DNA of 64,000 nucleotides. Source: Novosphingobium sp. UBA6272 (GTDB taxonomy: Bacteria; Pseudomonadota; Alphaproteobacteria; Sphingomonadales; Sphingomonadaceae). Under the pieces are notes generated by a model. That model was given only the letters and a program-made list of their open reading frames with translations. It had not been told where the DNA came from and did not search any database. The translations under genes and the position numbers were made by a program. The stretch's first letter is position 1. Every line of letters starts with the position of its first letter. Where the stretch lies: positions 48,816 to 112,815 of the forward strand of contig NZ_DJUW01000004.1 in assembly GCF_002440635.1 (NCBI RefSeq), given 5' to 3'. This document shows, one piece after another, positions 52,475 through 61,470 of this stretch.

Positions 52475-53047
52475 GAGGATCACATAGACCGCACCGGCGC
52501 CGCCGTGCTTGCGGTGCGCGCCGCGGACCGAGGCGATGCGGCCGGCGTGGCTGCCGTGAGCCAGCCAGTCGAGCAGCTTGGCCCGGATCGCCCCGCGCCG
52601 TTCGCCGCGATCGGCGGCCTCAACCGGGCGCGGCTTGCCGGTGATCACCAGCACCACCCGCGCACCCATCGCCGATGCCTGGGCCAGGCCATGTTCGAGC
52701 CGGGACCAGGCCGCATCGAGCCCGTGGCCGTGGAGATCGAGAGTGAAATCGGGGTGAACCTCGGCCCGGGCCAGCTTCTTCTCCCACGAGCCATCGAGTC
52801 CGTTGCGATCGAGCGGACGGACTGGCGGCCGCAGCAGATCCTGTGCCTTCGGAGGAGGCGGTGTGTCTGCGGCCGGTCGCATGGGAGGCTTGGCCCGTCG
52901 GGGCATTGCCGCTCCGTCAGCCTTTGGCGGTTCTGCCGCTTCCCGCAGCGGAGGCGATTCGACTCGCCCGGCGATCGGCTTCACCGTCCGGGCGACGCGG
53001 TTCCACAATTCCGCATCCTCGCGGGTCAGGCCCCGGCTGCGGCGCAT
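52460..53047 (-). CDS. Smr-domain protein
   Basis: The 195-residue protein has a Pro/Arg-rich N-terminus (KPPMRPAADTPPPPKAQDLL) and a C-terminal Smr domain: LDLHGHGLDAAWSRLEHGLA (the LDLHG motif), RVVLVITGKPRPV and SVRGAHRKHGGAGAVYVILKK. Smr domains cut nucleic acid; stand-alone forms are less well understood. The ATG at 53047 is in ATGA overlap with the mltA stop, so smr is translated from the mltA transcript. Confidence 0.88.
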   Translation of the reverse strand: MRRSRGLTREDAELWNRVARTVKPIAGRVESPPLREAAEPPKADGAAMPRRAKPPMRPAADTPPPPKAQDLLRPPVRPLDRNGLDGSWEKKLARAEVHPDFTLDLHGHGLDAAWSRLEHGLAQASAMGARVVLVITGKPRPVEAADRGERRGAIRAKLLDWLAHGSHAGRIASVRGAHRKHGGAGAVYVILKKAR

Positions 53048-54258
53048 CACTGGCCCTGTTGAAGCTTCTTGAGTGTGCCCTTGGGCAGCAGCAGGACGGC
53101 CTCGCCCCGCCCGGTCATCCCGCCGGCGGTGGTTCGCGCTTCGCTGCCAGCGCCCCAGAAGGTATCGAAGCGATTGCTGCCCTTGATCGCGCCGCCGGTA
53201 TCCTGCGCGATCCACAGCCCGCTTGCCTCGGCCCGGTCCAGCTTGAGCCAGACCGGCGCGCCCAGCGGCACAAAGGCCGGATCGGCGGCGACGCTATCGC
53301 GCGCCCGGACCGGCACGCCGAGCGAGCCATAGGGCCCGTCGGGGCCGATCTCGCGAAAGAACACATAGCTCTTGTTCTCGCGCATCAGCGCCTTGCCGGC
53401 TTCGGGGTTTTCGCGAATGTACTGCATGATACCCTGCATCGAGCCGGAATATTGCCCCGGCCCGGTTCCGAGCAGACCGCGCGTGCGCATCACTCCTCCG
53501 ATCCCGGTGTAGGGATGACCGTTCTGCCCGGCATAGCCGATCCGCATGATCGTTCCGTTAGGCGCCCTTAGCCGGCCCGAACCCTGAACCTGGAGGAAGA
53601 ACAGCTCGACCGGGTCGGCCACCCAGGCGATTTCCAGTCCCTTGCCCATCAACACGCCGTCATCGATCTCCCCGCGATCGAAATAGGGGACGAACTTGCC
53701 CTCGGCATCATAGCGACCGAGCGGCATGGTACCGTTGGCATTGGCCGGGGCTTCGCCCGGCTTGGCGCGGACAAGATCGGGCGGCAGGGCATAGACCGGA
53801 ACGTCAAACCCGGTCTGACGGACTTTAACCCCGGCGATCTCGGGCTCGTAATAACCGGTCGCAAAGGCCTTGCCGTCACCGACCTTCACGGTCTCGAACC
53901 ACTCGGTGAAAAAGCGCGGTGCTTCGGCCTCGGGCCAGCGCGCAGCGGCGTCGCAAGCGGGCTTCCAGTCGGCGCCTGCGGTCAGCCCCGAAGCATCTGT
54001 GCGGGCAATCAAACGCGGGCAGCTGGCCCGAAACGAGCGCAGTGCACCGCTGGCATCGTCACGGCGAAGGCCCAGACTGGTGATCGCGGGACCGGCAGCG
54101 AAACCGGCGCTATAGGCATTGGCCGGTGCAGGCAACGCGGTAATCGGCGGTGTGGTTACCGGCGGCGGCACCCGTCCTTCGGGGATCAGCCGTCCGCAGC
54201 CGAGCAGGCCAAGGGTCAGGGCGACGACCGCCAGCCAGCGCTGCGGGCCGCCCCTCAT
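53047..54258 (-). CDS. mltA: Membrane-bound lytic murein transglycosylase A
   Basis: The 403-residue lipoprotein (RWLAVVALTLGLLGCGRL, lipobox Cys21) cleaves peptidoglycan glycan strands. It has the MltA barrel FATGYYEPEIAGVKVRQTGF, FFLQVQGSGRLRAPNGTIMR and the 3D domain PAFVPLGAPVWLKLDRA with AQDTGGAIKGSNRFDTFWG, where the catalytic Asp and DTGG motif lie. It is coupled to smr. It lies 7 bases after the Tim44-like gene. Confidence 0.94.
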   Translation of the reverse strand: MRGGPQRWLAVVALTLGLLGCGRLIPEGRVPPPVTTPPITALPAPANAYSAGFAAGPAITSLGLRRDDASGALRSFRASCPRLIARTDASGLTAGADWKPACDAAARWPEAEAPRFFTEWFETVKVGDGKAFATGYYEPEIAGVKVRQTGFDVPVYALPPDLVRAKPGEAPANANGTMPLGRYDAEGKFVPYFDRGEIDDGVLMGKGLEIAWVADPVELFFLQVQGSGRLRAPNGTIMRIGYAGQNGHPYTGIGGVMRTRGLLGTGPGQYSGSMQGIMQYIRENPEAGKALMRENKSYVFFREIGPDGPYGSLGVPVRARDSVAADPAFVPLGAPVWLKLDRAEASGLWIAQDTGGAIKGSNRFDTFWGAGSEARTTAGGMTGRGEAVLLLPKGTLKKLQQGQ

Positions 54259-54265
54259 CGACCAA

Positions 54266-54934
54266 TCAGCCTTCGTCGGTTTCGTCGACCAGCCAGTCCG
54301 GCGAAGTGGACTGGGTGCTGCGCGAGAAGGTCCACAGATCGCGGATTTCGACCGCGTCGTTAAGCGATCCAGCGATTACCTGGCCTTCGGCGTTGCGGGT
54401 GACGGCAGCGATGTCCGCTCCGAAGCGGACCGTAATCCGGGCCATCGGGGCGCGATAATCGGCCGCGACGATATTGGCGTCCTCGATCCGCACCAGTTTG
54501 TAATCCAGCGTTTCGCCGGCAGCCTCGCGCGCATCCAGCGCGGCGTTGAAACCTTCGAGCACATCGGCGTCGCACAGCCGGGCGAGCGCTTCGCGGTCAC
54601 CCCGCCAGAAGGCTTCGAGGACCATACGATAGGCGGCCTTGGCCCCTTCGAGGAAGGCCAGCATATCAAAATGACGGTCGGCAGCGGCGATTTCACGGAT
54701 CCCGCGTTCGATCGCCGGGGTTACGCCGGGGACCAGGATACGGGGGGGAACTACGGCACCGGTCTGCTCACCCGGCTGGCTGCGGGGTGCATCGGTGCGC
54801 GGACCCTTCGGCTCAAACCGGGGCGGAAGCGGCTGCTCTTCATGCTCGGCACGGCGGCCCAGCACGGAATAGAGCCGCAGGCCCAGAAAGGCCGCAACCA
54901 TGGCGATGATGACGATCTCTACAGTCTTATCCAA
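54266..54934 (-). CDS. Tim44-like domain membrane protein
   Basis: The ~222-residue protein has one N-terminal membrane segment (VEIVIIAMVAAFLGLRLYSV) and a Tim44-like/NTF2-fold C-terminal domain: FDMLAFLEGAKAAYRMVLEA, FWRGDREALARLCDADVLEG and ITVRFGADIAAVTRNAEGQV. In alphaproteobacteria such proteins are thought to help inner-membrane protein traffic. I chose the TTG at 54934 because it starts the membrane segment; longer readings have an unrelated N-terminus. It is the first gene of the Tim44-mltA-smr run and is divergent from secB, as often seen. Confidence 0.82.
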   Translation of the reverse strand: MDKTVEIVIIAMVAAFLGLRLYSVLGRRAEHEEQPLPPRFEPKGPRTDAPRSQPGEQTGAVVPPRILVPGVTPAIERGIREIAAADRHFDMLAFLEGAKAAYRMVLEAFWRGDREALARLCDADVLEGFNAALDAREAAGETLDYKLVRIEDANIVAADYRAPMARITVRFGADIAAVTRNAEGQVIAGSLNDAVEIRDLWTFSRSTQSTSPDWLVDETDEG

Positions 54935-55149
54935 GGTACCAGTCCCGGCCGCAAAGGCGGCGTTGCCAGTGCGGTTCTTGCTACAAATAGGTAGTCTTGA
55001 CAAATGAACAACGCGTGGACGGCTCCATTCGTGCAATTTTTGCGGGCAATCGGTGCGCGGCGGCAACAGCAGCCATAACCGTTGCTCCGATGCGCCCCGC
55101 CTGCTAGGCGCGCGGCCAATCCGTTCCACCTGAGCCGAAAGCGATTGAA

Positions 55150-55689
55150 ATGGCCGACGAAGGCAACAACATCATCACCGATCTCAACCTGGGCGGCGAT
55201 CCGCAGCCCAACGGGGCCGATACCCTGCCGGCCGCCGGGATCATCCAGCAATATGTCAAGGACCTGTCGGTTGAAGCGCCCAATGCGCCCGATTCCTTCC
55301 AGTGGCAGGATCCGCCGCAGATCGACGTCCAGTTCAACATTGGCGCGCGCGAGCTGGAAGGCACCGGCGGCGAAGTGAGCGAGGTCGAGCTGAAGATCTC
55401 TATCAATTCGAAGTGCCAGGCCGGCACCGCGTTTATCATCGACCTGTCCTATTGCGGGCTGATCGGGATGCGCAACATGGAAGATCAGCACAAGCACGCC
55501 TTCACCTATGCCGAAGCGCCGCGGATCCTGTTCCCGTTCGCGCGCAATGTGGTCGCCAACGCTGTGCGTGACGCCGGCTTCCCGCCGCTGCTGCTCGAAC
55601 CGATCGATTTCAACGGTATCTACATGCAGCAGATCGCCGCCCAGGCCGAAGCGGGCGAGGCAGGCGAAGCGCCGGCCGGCCAGGCCTGA
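55150..55689 (+). CDS. secB: Protein-export chaperone
   Basis: The 179-residue SecB keeps precursors unfolded for SecA. It has QQYVKDLSVEAPNAPDSFQW, VQFNIGARELEGTGGEVSEV, CQAGTAFIIDLSYCGLIGMR and FPFARNVVANAVRDAGFPPL, the conserved order. The acidic Gly/Ala-rich tail (AQAEAGEAGEAPAGQA) is long, as in alphaproteobacterial SecB. It is divergent from the Tim44-like gene and 23 bases before murJ. Confidence 0.95.
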   Translation: MADEGNNIITDLNLGGDPQPNGADTLPAAGIIQQYVKDLSVEAPNAPDSFQWQDPPQIDVQFNIGARELEGTGGEVSEVELKISINSKCQAGTAFIIDLSYCGLIGMRNMEDQHKHAFTYAEAPRILFPFARNVVANAVRDAGFPPLLLEPIDFNGIYMQQIAAQAEAGEAGEAPAGQA

Positions 55690-55712
55690 TTGCCGCCTAA
55701 CGGAGTCCGCCG

Positions 55713-57329
55713 ATGAGCCTCGTCAAGAACGTCGGGACGATCGGCGGGCTGACCGCGGTCAGCCGCGTATTCGGCTTTGCCCGCGATATGTTGCTGGCGC
55801 GCGTGCTGGGCGCGGGGCTGGTGGCCGACGCCTTCCAGCTGGCCTTCACGCTGCCCAACACCTTTCGCCGGCTGTTTGCCGAAGGCGCGTTCAGCGTCGC
55901 CTTCGTCCCGATGTACAGCCGCGCATTGCACGGTCATGACGGCGAGCCCGGCAGCGAAGAAGCGGCCGAGCGGTTCGCCGGCGATGTCCTCTCGGTGTTC
56001 CTGTGGGTGCTACTGGCCTTCAGCACTTTATGCATGATCGGCATGGGCGGGATCGTCTGGCTGCTGGCTCGCGAATATGCCAGCGTTCCAGGCAAGTTCG
56101 AACTGGCGGTGTTCCTAAGTCGCATCACTTTTCCCTACCTGTTCTTCATCAGCCTGGTGGCGATGCTGTCCGGTCTGCTTAACGCCAGGTCACGCTTTGG
56201 CCCCGGCGCGCTGGCCCCGGTCCTGCTCAACCTGTTCCTGATCAGCGCGATCCTGCTGGGGAATTATCTGCGCGGCAACAGCGGCAACGATCACGTGATC
56301 GGCTATTGCATCGCGGCGGGCGTCTCGCTCTCGGGCCTGGCGCAGTTCCTGTATCTGGCGTGGGAAACCCGGCGCGCGGGGGTGCGGCTGCAAGTCAGGA
56401 TGCCCCGCTTCACGCCCGAGGTGAAGCGCCTCGGTCTGTTGATCCTGCCTGCCACTTTCGGTGCGGGAATTTACCAGATCAGCCAGCTGGTCGATACATT
56501 CTTTGCCACCAGCCTGCCGCAAGGCTCGCTCTCGCTGCTCAAGCTGGCGGACCGGCTCAACCAGATGCCGCTCGGTATCGTCGGGATCGCGCTGGGTACG
56601 GCAATCCTGCCCATGCTGAGCCGGCACATCCACACCGGTGACGCGCGCGAAGCGCAGCGCCTGCAATCGAACGCGTTCGAAATCGCGACCTTGTTGACCC
56701 TCCCGGCCGCGGCCGCGCTCGCGGTCTGTGCCTTGCCGTTCTGCACCGCATTCTTTGTCGGCGGAAAGTTCACCGCGCAGGACGGCGCGCTGATGGCGCA
56801 GATCGTGGTGGCGCTGGTCGCCGGTCTCCCGGCCTATGTGATCGTCAAGATCCTCAATCCCGGGTTCTTCGCCCGCGAGGACACCCGCACCCCGGTGTGG
56901 ACCGCGCTGGTTTCGCTTATCTTCAACGTGGCGATCAACCTCTATGTAGTGAACCGCTATGGCATCATTGGCCTGGCCGCCGCGACAGCGGCTTCGGCCA
57001 CGCTCAATTGCATCTTGCTCTACGCGATCCTTCATCGCCGCGGCTGGTTCCGGTTTTCGGCCAAGTTGGCGAGCCGGATAGCGCGCCAGTTGGCCGCGAC
57101 CGCGGCGATGAGCGCGGTGCTGTGGTGGCTGGTACCGCAGTTCACCACCGCTTATTCGGGCCCATGGTTCGGCCGGGTCTGGTCACTTTCCTTGCTGGTT
57201 GCGGCGGGGATGGGAACCTTCTTCGCGGTTGCCTTCCTGACCGGGGCGCTCGACAAGGACCTGATCGCGCAGCTGCGCCGCAAGCGGCCTGACACCAAGC
57301 GCGACGACGACATTCTTGAGGTTCAGTAA
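55713..57329 (+). CDS. murJ: Lipid II flippase
   Basis: The 538-residue membrane protein with about 14 helices moves lipid II across the inner membrane. It matches the family at RVFGFARDMLLARVLGAGLV, FRRLFAEGAFSVAFVPMYSR, SQLVDTFFATSLPQGSLSLL, LADRLNQMPLGIVGIALGTA and VIVKILNPGFFAREDTRTPV. The ATG at 55713 follows GGAG. It shares a transcript with trpS, which starts two bases after its stop. Confidence 0.95.
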   Translation: MSLVKNVGTIGGLTAVSRVFGFARDMLLARVLGAGLVADAFQLAFTLPNTFRRLFAEGAFSVAFVPMYSRALHGHDGEPGSEEAAERFAGDVLSVFLWVLLAFSTLCMIGMGGIVWLLAREYASVPGKFELAVFLSRITFPYLFFISLVAMLSGLLNARSRFGPGALAPVLLNLFLISAILLGNYLRGNSGNDHVIGYCIAAGVSLSGLAQFLYLAWETRRAGVRLQVRMPRFTPEVKRLGLLILPATFGAGIYQISQLVDTFFATSLPQGSLSLLKLADRLNQMPLGIVGIALGTAILPMLSRHIHTGDAREAQRLQSNAFEIATLLTLPAAAALAVCALPFCTAFFVGGKFTAQDGALMAQIVVALVAGLPAYVIVKILNPGFFAREDTRTPVWTALVSLIFNVAINLYVVNRYGIIGLAAATAASATLNCILLYAILHRRGWFRFSAKLASRIARQLAATAAMSAVLWWLVPQFTTAYSGPWFGRVWSLSLLVAAGMGTFFAVAFLTGALDKDLIAQLRRKRPDTKRDDDILEVQ

Positions 57330-57330
57330 A

Positions 57331-58347
57331 ATGCGTATCGTTTCCGGCATCCAGCCCACCGGCAATCTCCACCTCGGCAATTACCTGGGGGCAATCCGCA
57401 ATTGGGTGCGGATGCAGGACCAGCTGGTTGAGGGCGGGGGGCAGGCGCTCTATTTCCTCGCCGATCTTCACGCGATCAGCCAGCCGCACGTCCCGGCCGA
57501 GCTCAAGCAGAACACGCTGGAGATGACCGCAGCGCTGGTCGCCTGCGGGATCGATCCCGACAAGTCGGTGCTGTTCAACCAGGCCCAGGTCCCGGCCCAT
57601 GCCGAGCTGCAATGGCTGCTGAGCGGGACCGCGCGGATGGGCTGGCTGAACCGGATGACCCAGTGGAAAGACAAGGCCGGCAAGAACCGCGAGGGCCAGT
57701 CGGTCGCCTTGTTCACCTATCCGGTGCTGCAGGCAGCTGACGTTCTGCTCTATCAGGCCACCCACGTACCGGTGGGCGAGGACCAGAAGCAGCATCTGGA
57801 GCTGGCCCGCGACATCGCGCAGAAGTTCAACAACGATTTCGCCAGCGAAGCCGCGCCGGTCTTTACCCTGCCCGAACCGATCATCCCGCCCGAAGCGGCC
57901 CGGATCATGAGCCTGCGCGATGGCAGTGCGAAGATGAGCAAGAGCGATCCCTCGGACATGAGCCGGATCAACCTGACCGACGATGCCGACACGATCATGC
58001 AGAAGGTCAAGAAGGCCAAGACCGATCCCGAGCCACTTCCCGGCGATAAAGCCGGGCTGGAAGGCCGGCCCGAAGCGGCCAACCTGGTCGGGATCTATGC
58101 GGCGGTGGCAGGCGAAAGCCAGGACGCGGTGCTGGCCCGGTTCGGCGGCGAGGGCTTTGGCCGGTTCAAACCGGCGCTGGGCGAACTGCTGGTCGAAAGC
58201 CTGGCCCCGATCAACGCCCGCTTCGTCGAACTGCGACAAGACCGCGAAGCGCTCGACGCGATCCTGGCCAAAGGCGCGCTCAAGGCCCGGGAAATGGCTG
58301 GACCGACGCTGAAGGCCGCCTATGGTGCACTTGGCGTGGTGCGCTGA
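57331..58347 (+). CDS. trpS: Tryptophanyl-tRNA synthetase
   Basis: The 338-residue class I enzyme has RIVSGIQPTGNLHLGNYLGA (HIGH region as HLGN), VARMGWLNRMTQWKDKAGKN-type ATP-site, TYPVLQAADVLLYQATHVPV, GEDQKQHLELARDIAQKFN and the KMSKS motif LRDGSAKMSKSDPSDMSRI. The ATG at 57331 with GAGG upstream is preferred over one 15 bases before it that lies inside murJ. It is coupled to murJ. No trp operon genes are near. Confidence 0.96.
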   Translation: MRIVSGIQPTGNLHLGNYLGAIRNWVRMQDQLVEGGGQALYFLADLHAISQPHVPAELKQNTLEMTAALVACGIDPDKSVLFNQAQVPAHAELQWLLSGTARMGWLNRMTQWKDKAGKNREGQSVALFTYPVLQAADVLLYQATHVPVGEDQKQHLELARDIAQKFNNDFASEAAPVFTLPEPIIPPEAARIMSLRDGSAKMSKSDPSDMSRINLTDDADTIMQKVKKAKTDPEPLPGDKAGLEGRPEAANLVGIYAAVAGESQDAVLARFGGEGFGRFKPALGELLVESLAPINARFVELRQDREALDAILAKGALKAREMAGPTLKAAYGALGVVR

Positions 58348-58478
58348 CGTGCCCGAATGGGACGGCCAACCGTTCAACCCCGATTAAGCGCGCTTGGCGC
58401 AGGCTCGGGTCAATCCTAGACTTTCCGCTGATCCGCTGGCGATTCGCTGGCGGGCAGTCCGAACCGAGGAATGGGTCG

Positions 58479-59162
58479 ATGTTTGATACGAAGCGTCCTG
58501 TTTTCACTGTCCTGAAGGCCGCAGCGGCGGCGGCGATGATCGGCGCGCTGGGTGCCTGCGCCACGCCGTTCAAGGCCGATGTCGAACGCTATTCGGCGCA
58601 GCTTCCGGCCCCGAAGGGCCAGACTTTTGCCGTGGTGGCCGATAGCCCGCTGAAGAATGGTGGATTGGAATTCAGCCAGTACTCCACCCTGGTGACCGCC
58701 AAGATGCAGTCGCTGGGCTATGCCCCCGCCGCCGATCCGACCACCGCCGACCTGATCGTCCGCTTTGACTATGGTGTCGACCGCGGCCGGACCCAGGTTC
58801 GCCAGAGCGGGTTCGCCGATCCGTTCTGGTCGCCGTGGTACGGCTATCGCGGCTATGGCCACCGCCGCGGCTATTACAGCCCGTTCTATCCCCGCGCCGC
58901 CTGGGGCTATGGCTGGTACGATCCGTGGTTCGACGGCGGCTATGACAGCTATACCGTGTTCATCAGCGGGATCAGCCTGAAGATCGACCGCCGCGCCGAT
59001 GGCCAGCGCCTGTTCGAAGGCAAGGCCGAAGCCGCCTCCACCTCGAACCGGCTGGGCTACCTCGTGCCCAACCTGGTGGAAGCGATGTTCACCGACTTCC
59101 CCGGCAACTCGGGCGAAACCGTGCGGATTTCGGTGGCGCCAGAGAAGAAGAAAAAGAACTGA
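58479..59162 (+). CDS. DUF4136-domain lipoprotein
   Basis: The 227-residue protein has a lipoprotein signal (AAAAAAMIGALGACATPFKA, lipobox Cys27) and a DUF4136-like domain: FAVVADSPLKNGGLEFSQYS, LVTAKMQSLGYAPAADPTTA and DLIVRFDYGVDRGRTQVRQ. A Tyr/Gly/Trp-rich insert (WYGYRGYGHRRGYYSPFY) lies in the centre and a Lys-rich tail (EKKKKN) at the end. Such proteins are membrane-anchored and of unknown role. The ~130 bases before it contain no visible gene. Confidence 0.85.
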   Translation: MFDTKRPVFTVLKAAAAAAMIGALGACATPFKADVERYSAQLPAPKGQTFAVVADSPLKNGGLEFSQYSTLVTAKMQSLGYAPAADPTTADLIVRFDYGVDRGRTQVRQSGFADPFWSPWYGYRGYGHRRGYYSPFYPRAAWGYGWYDPWFDGGYDSYTVFISGISLKIDRRADGQRLFEGKAEAASTSNRLGYLVPNLVEAMFTDFPGNSGETVRISVAPEKKKKN

Positions 59163-59169
59163 TTTGCTC

Positions 59170-59314
59170 AAATCCTCCCTGTGAGCGCAGCTCATGGGGA
59201 GGGGGACCGCCGCGAAGCGGTGGTGGTGGGGCCGGCGACGCCTGCGCAAAGGCCCCTCCGTCATTTGCTGCGCAAATGCCACCTCCCCATCGGCTCCGCC
59301 GACAGGGAGAATCT
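59170..59314. repeat. Palindromic intergenic repeat of the CTCCCTGT/ATGGGGAGG type
   Basis: The arms (about 59170-59207 and 59278-59314) pair over TCCCTGT and CATGGGGAGG blocks. Inside are two further hairpins, including CATTTGC-TGC-GCAAATG. The ~145-base unit resembles a repeat family common between genes in sphingomonads. It lies between convergent genes. Confidence 0.75.
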
Positions 59315-59320
59315 TGGCGT

Positions 59321-59797
59321 TCAGCTCCCCAGCGCGACAACCCCGCCGGTCGAGCCGAACCCGCCCGCGCCGCGCTCCGTCTCGTCTAGTTCCTCCGCAA
59401 CCAGCCAGGTCGCGCGGGTTACAGGCGCGAGCACCAGTTGCGCCACGCGGTCGCCGCGGCGGATTTCGAAATCTGCACTGCCGTGGTTGATCAGGATGAC
59501 CTTGAGTTCACCGCGATAGTCGCTGTCGATCGTGCCGGGGGTATTGGGCACGGTGATCCCGTGCTTGAGCGCCAGACCCGAACGCGGACGGACCTGGATT
59601 TCGAAACCGTGGGGGATCGCCATGGCCAGACCCGTCGCCACCGCGTGGCGAGCGCCCGGCGCGATCGTCACATCCTCGGCCGCAACCACGTCCATCCCCG
59701 CCGCGCCGTCGGTCGCATAGACCGGCAGATCGAGCCCTTCGCCGTGGGGCAGGCGCTTTACCCTTACCGGAACCTCATTTTGCAGCGGCGAGTGCAT
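59321..59797 (-). CDS. dut: Deoxyuridine 5'-triphosphate nucleotidohydrolase
   Basis: The 158-residue trimeric dUTPase keeps uracil out of DNA and makes dUMP. All five family motifs are visible: YATDGAAGMDVVAAED (1), RPRSGLALKHGITV (2), NTPGTIDSDYRGELKVIL (3), RRGDRVAQLVLAPV (4) and RGAGGFGSTGG (5). The ATG at 59797 with AAAGGATC upstream is preferred over a start at 59863. It overlaps the end of coaBC by 23 bases, a common alphaproteobacterial pair. Confidence 0.96.
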   Translation of the reverse strand: MHSPLQNEVPVRVKRLPHGEGLDLPVYATDGAAGMDVVAAEDVTIAPGARHAVATGLAMAIPHGFEIQVRPRSGLALKHGITVPNTPGTIDSDYRGELKVILINHGSADFEIRRGDRVAQLVLAPVTRATWLVAEELDETERGAGGFGSTGGVVALGS

Positions 59798-61364
59798 CGG
59801 CGATCCTTTCGACAATGGCCATGGCGACATCGCCCTTTGCCATTTCCGGAAGGTCTTCGACACCCTTGGCGGTGACGATATGCACGAGGTTTGAATCGCC
59901 GCCCATCACGCTGCCCGAAACGTCATTCGCAACGATCCAGTCCGCGCCCTTGCGCTTGCGCTTTTCCTTGGCGTGCTCGACCACCTTTTCGGTTTCGGCG
60001 GCAAAGCCAATCACCAGCTTGGGCCGTTTGTCGCTGACCGCAACCGTGGCGAGGATATCGGGGTTTTCGGTCAGCCGCAGCGAGGGCGGAGCCGCGCCGC
60101 GCTTCTTGATCTTCTCGGGCGCGAAATCCATCGTCCGCCAATCGGCTACCGCCGCGACCATCACCGCGACATCGGCCGGGAGCGACTGCTTCACCGCTTC
60201 GGCCATGTCGCGCGCGGTCTGGACATTGACCCGATCCACTCCCGGCGGGTTGGGCAGCGTAACCGGCCCCGATACCAGCGTGACCCGCGCGCCCAGCCGG
60301 GCGGCGGCGGCAGCAATGGCATAGCCCTGCTTGCCCGAGCTGCGGTTGGCGATGTAGCGGACCGGATCGATCGGCTCGTGCGTCGGCCCGGCGGTGACCA
60401 GCACGTGGCGGCCCTTGAGCGGGCCTTCGGGATCGATCAGGCCTTCATCGGGCGCGAAATCGGGCTGGCCGGTCAGCGGATCGGCTGCCAGCGCGCCTTC
60501 GTCGAACGGCTCGGGCAGCGAATCGTGGCGTGAGACCAGATGGTTGATCGCCTCGGGATCGGTCGGCGGCGCGGCCTTGGCCTTGCCCTTTTTCGAGAGG
60601 ATCGGCGCGCTAAGGTCAACCTCCACCGGCGGCGCCTCCGCGACCTCGGCAAATTCGCCCTCGATCGGCTCGTCCTCGAACACGATCGGCTCACCCTTGG
60701 CGGCGCGCTGGATCAGACCGGCGGACAGCCCGCCCAGCCCGGTATCATCGCTCTCCTCCTCGCCCCCGTCCCAGCCGAGGTCGAGCATCGGCACCAGATC
60801 GGGTGCGGGCAACAGCATCGGCTCGTGTCCCAGCAGCTCGCAAATCGCGTTGTAGACCGCGACCGGCTCGGGCAACCGTCCGGGGCCGAATTCGCCACAG
60901 GCCATCGGGCCCTCGTCGGGCATCATCACATGGACCCCGCGCTCGGCCAGCGCGGCCACATTGGCCTGGGTCGCGGCATGCTCCCACATCCGCACGTTCA
61001 TCGCCGGAACCACCATCACCGGTTTGTCGGTGGCGAGCAGCAGCGTGGTCGCCATATCGTCGGCGATGCCGTGAGTCATCTTGGCCAGCAAGTCCGCAGT
61101 CGCCGGGCAGACAACCACCAGATCGGCGCTGCGCGATAGCTGGATGTGCCCCATCTCGACCTCGTTGGTGAGGTCCCACAAAGTGGTGTGGACGGGGTTC
61201 TCGCTCAGCGCGGCAAGCGTCATCGCGGTAATGAATTTCGACCCGCCGACAGTAAGCACGCAGGTCACATCGCCGCCGCCCTTGCGGATCAGGCGGACGA
61301 GTTCACAGGCCTTGTAAGCGGCTATTCCACCGCCGACGACCAGCAGGATCTTAGGCTGAGCCAT
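59775..61364 (-). CDS. coaBC: Bifunctional phosphopantothenoylcysteine decarboxylase/synthetase with an inserted linker
   Basis: The 529-residue enzyme makes 4'-phosphopantetheine for CoA. The CoaC half has LLVVGGGIAAYKACELVRLI, VVVCPATADLLAKMTHGIAD, VVPAMNVRMWEHAATQAN and ACGEFGPGRLPEP. The CoaB half has VLVTAGPTHEPIDPVRYIAN, SSGKQGYAIAAAA and VKQSLPADVAVMVAAVADWR. Between them (~183-303) lies an acidic, low-complexity linker (GGEEESDDTGLGGLS, PPVEVDLSAPILSKKGK). Typical CoaBC proteins are ~400 residues, so the linker is an insertion of ~120. The ATG at 61364 begins at the first strand. Confidence 0.94.
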   Translation of the reverse strand: MAQPKILLVVGGGIAAYKACELVRLIRKGGGDVTCVLTVGGSKFITAMTLAALSENPVHTTLWDLTNEVEMGHIQLSRSADLVVVCPATADLLAKMTHGIADDMATTLLLATDKPVMVVPAMNVRMWEHAATQANVAALAERGVHVMMPDEGPMACGEFGPGRLPEPVAVYNAICELLGHEPMLLPAPDLVPMLDLGWDGGEEESDDTGLGGLSAGLIQRAAKGEPIVFEDEPIEGEFAEVAEAPPVEVDLSAPILSKKGKAKAAPPTDPEAINHLVSRHDSLPEPFDEGALAADPLTGQPDFAPDEGLIDPEGPLKGRHVLVTAGPTHEPIDPVRYIANRSSGKQGYAIAAAAARLGARVTLVSGPVTLPNPPGVDRVNVQTARDMAEAVKQSLPADVAVMVAAVADWRTMDFAPEKIKKRGAAPPSLRLTENPDILATVAVSDKRPKLVIGFAAETEKVVEHAKEKRKRKGADWIVANDVSGSVMGGDSNLVHIVTAKGVEDLPEMAKGDVAMAIVERIADALAAAK

Positions 61365-61470
61365 GGCAACGCGCTTGTGCAACGCCCTTCCCTCATGCGC
61401 AACAGGCTTTGCGAATGGGCTTCCATGCGTCATGGTGGAAAAAATCCGACTAATGGGGGTGGTTAACACA

